Source of the DNA: Xanthomonas albilineans | Lineage (GTDB): Bacteria; Pseudomonadota; Gammaproteobacteria; Xanthomonadales; Xanthomonadaceae | NCBI RefSeq assembly: GCF_002939705.1 | Contig: NZ_MDCB01000002.1 | Coordinates: 186,001-250,000 of the forward strand | Reading direction: 5' to 3' | Length of the DNA stretch: 64,000 nt | In this document: one piece after another, positions 61,938 through 64,000 of the stretch | Numbering within the stretch: position 1 is the first letter of the stretch | How the letters are laid out: each line of letters starts with the position of its first letter | The notes under the pieces: model-generated | What the model saw: the letters and a program-made list of their open reading frames with translations, nothing else | What the model was told of the DNA's origin: nothing | The model's database searches: none | Made by a program: the position numbers and the translations under genes

Positions 61938-62816
61938 CTAGTGGTCGCAACCGAACGACACCGGTCCGGACGATTTGGGCTGCGCTTTGGCGAAGTCCAG
62001 GCAGGCTTGCAGCACCTGCTGCAGGACCGCACGCAGCGCGGCGGCATGCGCGGGTTGCCAGGGCGAGGGCCATGTGGCGGGTGAGATCGTCTCCGGTTCG
62101 TGCATGTAGCCGCGGCAGGCCAGCTCCATCTGGATCGCGTGCACGCCTTGCGCGGGCGCGGCGTGATGGCGGGTACTCCAGCCGCCCTTGAAGCGGCCGT
62201 TGCGCACATGGCTGAAACCGCTGTTGGCGCATACGTGCTCGACTGCGTCGGTCAGCGCGGGCGCGCAACTGCCGTCGAGCGCACCGTCCGGGCCGGCGCT
62301 GCCGATGTTGAACTGCGGCAGTTCGCCGTCGAACAGGTGCGGAATGCGCGAGCGGATCGAATGTGCGTCGTACACCACGATCGCCTGATGTCGCGCACGC
62401 AGACGCGCGATCTCGGTGTCGAGCGCCGCGTGATATGGCGCGAACCAGCGCGCGCGCCGTTCGGCGATCTCGTCCGCATCCGGTTCGGTGCCGGGTCGAT
62501 ACAGCGGCTGTGCGTCGAAGGTGGTCAGCGGGCACAGTCCGGTGGTGTTTTGTCCGGGATACAACGAGATCCCGGCCGGATCGCGGTTGACGTCGATGAC
62601 CGAACGCGAGATCGTGGTGCGCACCGTGGTAGCGCCCAGCGTGCTGGCGAATTCGTACAGAAGATGCACCCACCAATCGGCATCGCGCTGCGCCAGCCAT
62701 GGCGAGACGAAGCGGTCTGCCATCAGGGCCGGCAATTCGGTGCCGGTGTGCGGAAAGCTGACGATCAGCGGCGCATTACCGCGGTGCACATTTAGCCAGT
62801 CGGGTCTGGATGTCAT
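61938..62816 (-). CDS. hutG: N-formylglutamate deformylase
   Basis: 292 residues; hydrolyses N-formylglutamate to glutamate and formate, the final step of the five-step histidine pathway. The metal-binding residues are in [10 protein letters not shown] (His), a Glu-containing segment and [20 protein letters not shown] (His). The ATG at 62814-62816 starts [13 protein letters not shown]; an upstream frame of about 75 codons reads antisense to hutH. It is placed between hutH (82 bases upstream) and hutU. Its presence implies the hutF-dependent route rather than direct formamide release. Confidence 0.94.
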   Translation of the reverse strand: MTSRPDWLNVHRGNAPLIVSFPHTGTELPALMADRFVSPWLAQRDADWWVHLLYEFASTLGATTVRTTISRSVIDVNRDPAGISLYPGQNTTGLCPLTTFDAQPLYRPGTEPDADEIAERRARWFAPYHAALDTEIARLRARHQAIVVYDAHSIRSRIPHLFDGELPQFNIGSAGPDGALDGSCAPALTDAVEHVCANSGFSHVRNGRFKGGWSTRHHAAPAQGVHAIQMELACRGYMHEPETISPATWPSPWQPAHAAALRAVLQQVLQACLDFAKAQPKSSGPVSFGCDH

Positions 62817-62898
62817 CGGGGCCTCGGGGGTTGATCCGGGAGCGGCTTTCGCTGCGATGGGGGTTGTCGTTCCGACTGAAAAAATCGCGTCTGCACGG

Positions 62899-64000
62899 TC
62901 AGATGGCAGAGCTGACGTCTGGCAGCCGCATGCTGACTGCTTCGGCCAATGCACCCTCGCGTACCAGCGCGGTGGCGGTGCACATGTCCGGATGGAAGTA
63001 GCGATCGTCCTGCAGCGTCGGTACGCGTGCGCGCAGCAGCGCACGCGCCGCTTCCAGCGCGGCGCTGGAGGTCAGCGACGTGTGGAAATCGCAACCTTGC
63101 ACGGCGGCGAGCAACTCGATGCCGACCACGTTGGCCGCGTTTTCGGCCATCGGTAACAGGCGCCTTGCACCATGCGCGGCCATCGACACGTGGTCTTCTT
63201 GGTTGGCCGAGGTCGGGATCGAATCGACGCTGGCCGGGTAGGCGCGTTGCTTGTTTTCCGAAACCAGCGCCGCGGCGGTGACCTGTGGGATCATGAAGCC
63301 GGAATTGAGGCCGGGCTTCGGAGTCAGAAACGCCGGCAGTCCGGACAGCGCCGGATCCACCAGCATGGCGACGCGGCGCTCGCTGATCGCGCCGATTTCG
63401 CACACTGCCAGTGCCAGCATGTCGGCGGCGAAGGCGACCGGCTCGGCATGGAAGTTGCCACCTGACAGTGCCTCGCCAGTATCGCTGAACACCAGCGGGT
63501 TGTCGGATACCCCATTGGCTTCGGTCGCCAGGGTGATGGCGGCCTGGCGCATCACGTCCAGCGCGGCGCCCATCACCTGCGGCTGGCAGCGCAGACAGTA
63601 CGGATCCTGCACGCGCACATCGTTGTCGCGGTGCGAATCGCGAATCGCCGAGTCGCGCATCAGCTCGCGCAGCGCGGCGGCGGTGGCGATCTGTCCGGGC
63701 TGGCCGCGCAGCGCATGGATGCGTGGGTCGAATGGGGTGTCCGAGCCTTTCGCCGCCTCGGTGGAGAGTGCGCCAGTGACGAGTGCGGCCTGGAACACCC
63801 GCTCGATCTCGAACAGCCCGGCCAGCGCATAAGCGGTGGAGTATTGGGTGCCATTGAGCAGCGCCAGGCCTTCCTTCGCGCCAAGCGACAGCGGTTGCAG
63901 CCCGGCCTGGGCCAGCGCCTGCGCAGCCGGCAAACGCGCGCCAGCGACGAAGGCTTCACCGACACCGAGCATCACCGTGGCCAGGTGCGCCAGCGGTGCC
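62899..64000 (-). CDS. hutH: Histidine ammonia-lyase, C-terminal part (cut by the window edge)
   Basis: About 367 residues are present; the N-terminal part lies beyond position 64000. The enzyme deaminates histidine to urocanate. The frame reaches the right edge with [17 protein letters not shown], the segment that follows the Ala-Ser-Gly from which the MIO cofactor forms, so that tripeptide is just outside the window. Conserved later segments are [60 protein letters not shown] and [20 protein letters not shown]. It is the first hut gene seen here, followed by hutG and hutU. Confidence 0.95.
   Translation of the reverse strand, partial: APLAHLATVMLGVGEAFVAGARLPAAQALAQAGLQPLSLGAKEGLALLNGTQYSTAYALAGLFEIERVFQAALVTGALSTEAAKGSDTPFDPRIHALRGQPGQIATAAALRELMRDSAIRDSHRDNDVRVQDPYCLRCQPQVMGAALDVMRQAAITLATEANGVSDNPLVFSDTGEALSGGNFHAEPVAFAADMLALAVCEIGAISERRVAMLVDPALSGLPAFLTPKPGLNSGFMIPQVTAAALVSENKQRAYPASVDSIPTSANQEDHVSMAAHGARRLLPMAENAANVVGIELLAAVQGCDFHTSLTSSAALEAARALLRARVPTLQDDRYFHPDMCTATALVREGALAEAVSMRLPDVSSAI

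Overview
The window reads as a chromosomal segment of a Xanthomonas, most likely Xanthomonas albilineans. The genome is GC-rich and densely packed, and the gene families and local orders (smc-zipA-...-ligA, rpsF-rpsR-rplI, a metH split in two, hut genes, a kynurenine operon) are those of Xanthomonadaceae. Two genes point at the species: a 278-residue EntD-type phosphopantetheinyl transferase of the XabA type, which activates the albicidin synthases, and a GyrA with Gln at position 83 and two acidic insertions in its C-terminal domain, as recalled for the albicidin producer. The species assignment is inference; no database was searched.

Layout. 1-2269 (minus): an OmpR/TctD-like regulator, its sensor kinase and the start of an outer-membrane-type lipoprotein, all overlapping. 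2705-7649 (minus): an ArsR-methyltransferase fusion regulator and the two halves of cobalamin methionine synthase, with a 32-bp palindrome over the regulator's ribosome binding site. 7774-8922: an acyl-CoA dehydrogenase ending in a strong hairpin. 9017-13450 (minus): an RND drug pump and its adaptor, preceded by a broken TetR gene and an AT-rich operator-like island. 13947-21235: NAD-glutamate dehydrogenase, NAD kinase and a 5'-nucleotidase. 21328-29609 (minus): DUF2939, DUF2461, exonuclease I, and a kynurenine operon (kmo, kynU, a FUSC transporter, 3-hydroxyanthranilate dioxygenase). 29646-30308: carbonic anhydrase.

30537-36309 is the accessory region. It holds eight co-directional genes: a cytoplasmic-looking GH108 muramidase, three diverged DUF2589-type paralogues, an 86-residue protein, a 64-residue single-span protein, a secreted duplicated-domain protein and a four-span membrane protein. 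An orphan NarL-type regulator with a non-canonical receiver follows. The muramidase without signal peptide next to a tiny membrane protein recalls holin/endolysin export systems of the TtsA kind; this is the best candidate for an undescribed system.

36322-46508: PaiB-like protein, two small proteins, asnS, an A-type Fe-S carrier, the XabA-type transferase, rpsF-rpsR-rplI, smc and zipA. 46645-56637: a Tat-exported aminotransferase, ligA, epmA, a DUF3011 triple-repeat protein, mtnA and gyrA. 56773-60049: a TPR-like protein, a phasin-like protein, a PhaD-like TetR regulator, an acyl-CoA binding protein and an unknown membrane-anchored protein. 60205-64000 (minus): hutU, hutG and the C-terminal part of hutH, cut by the window edge. 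No rRNA, tRNA, CRISPR array or intact insertion sequence was seen.
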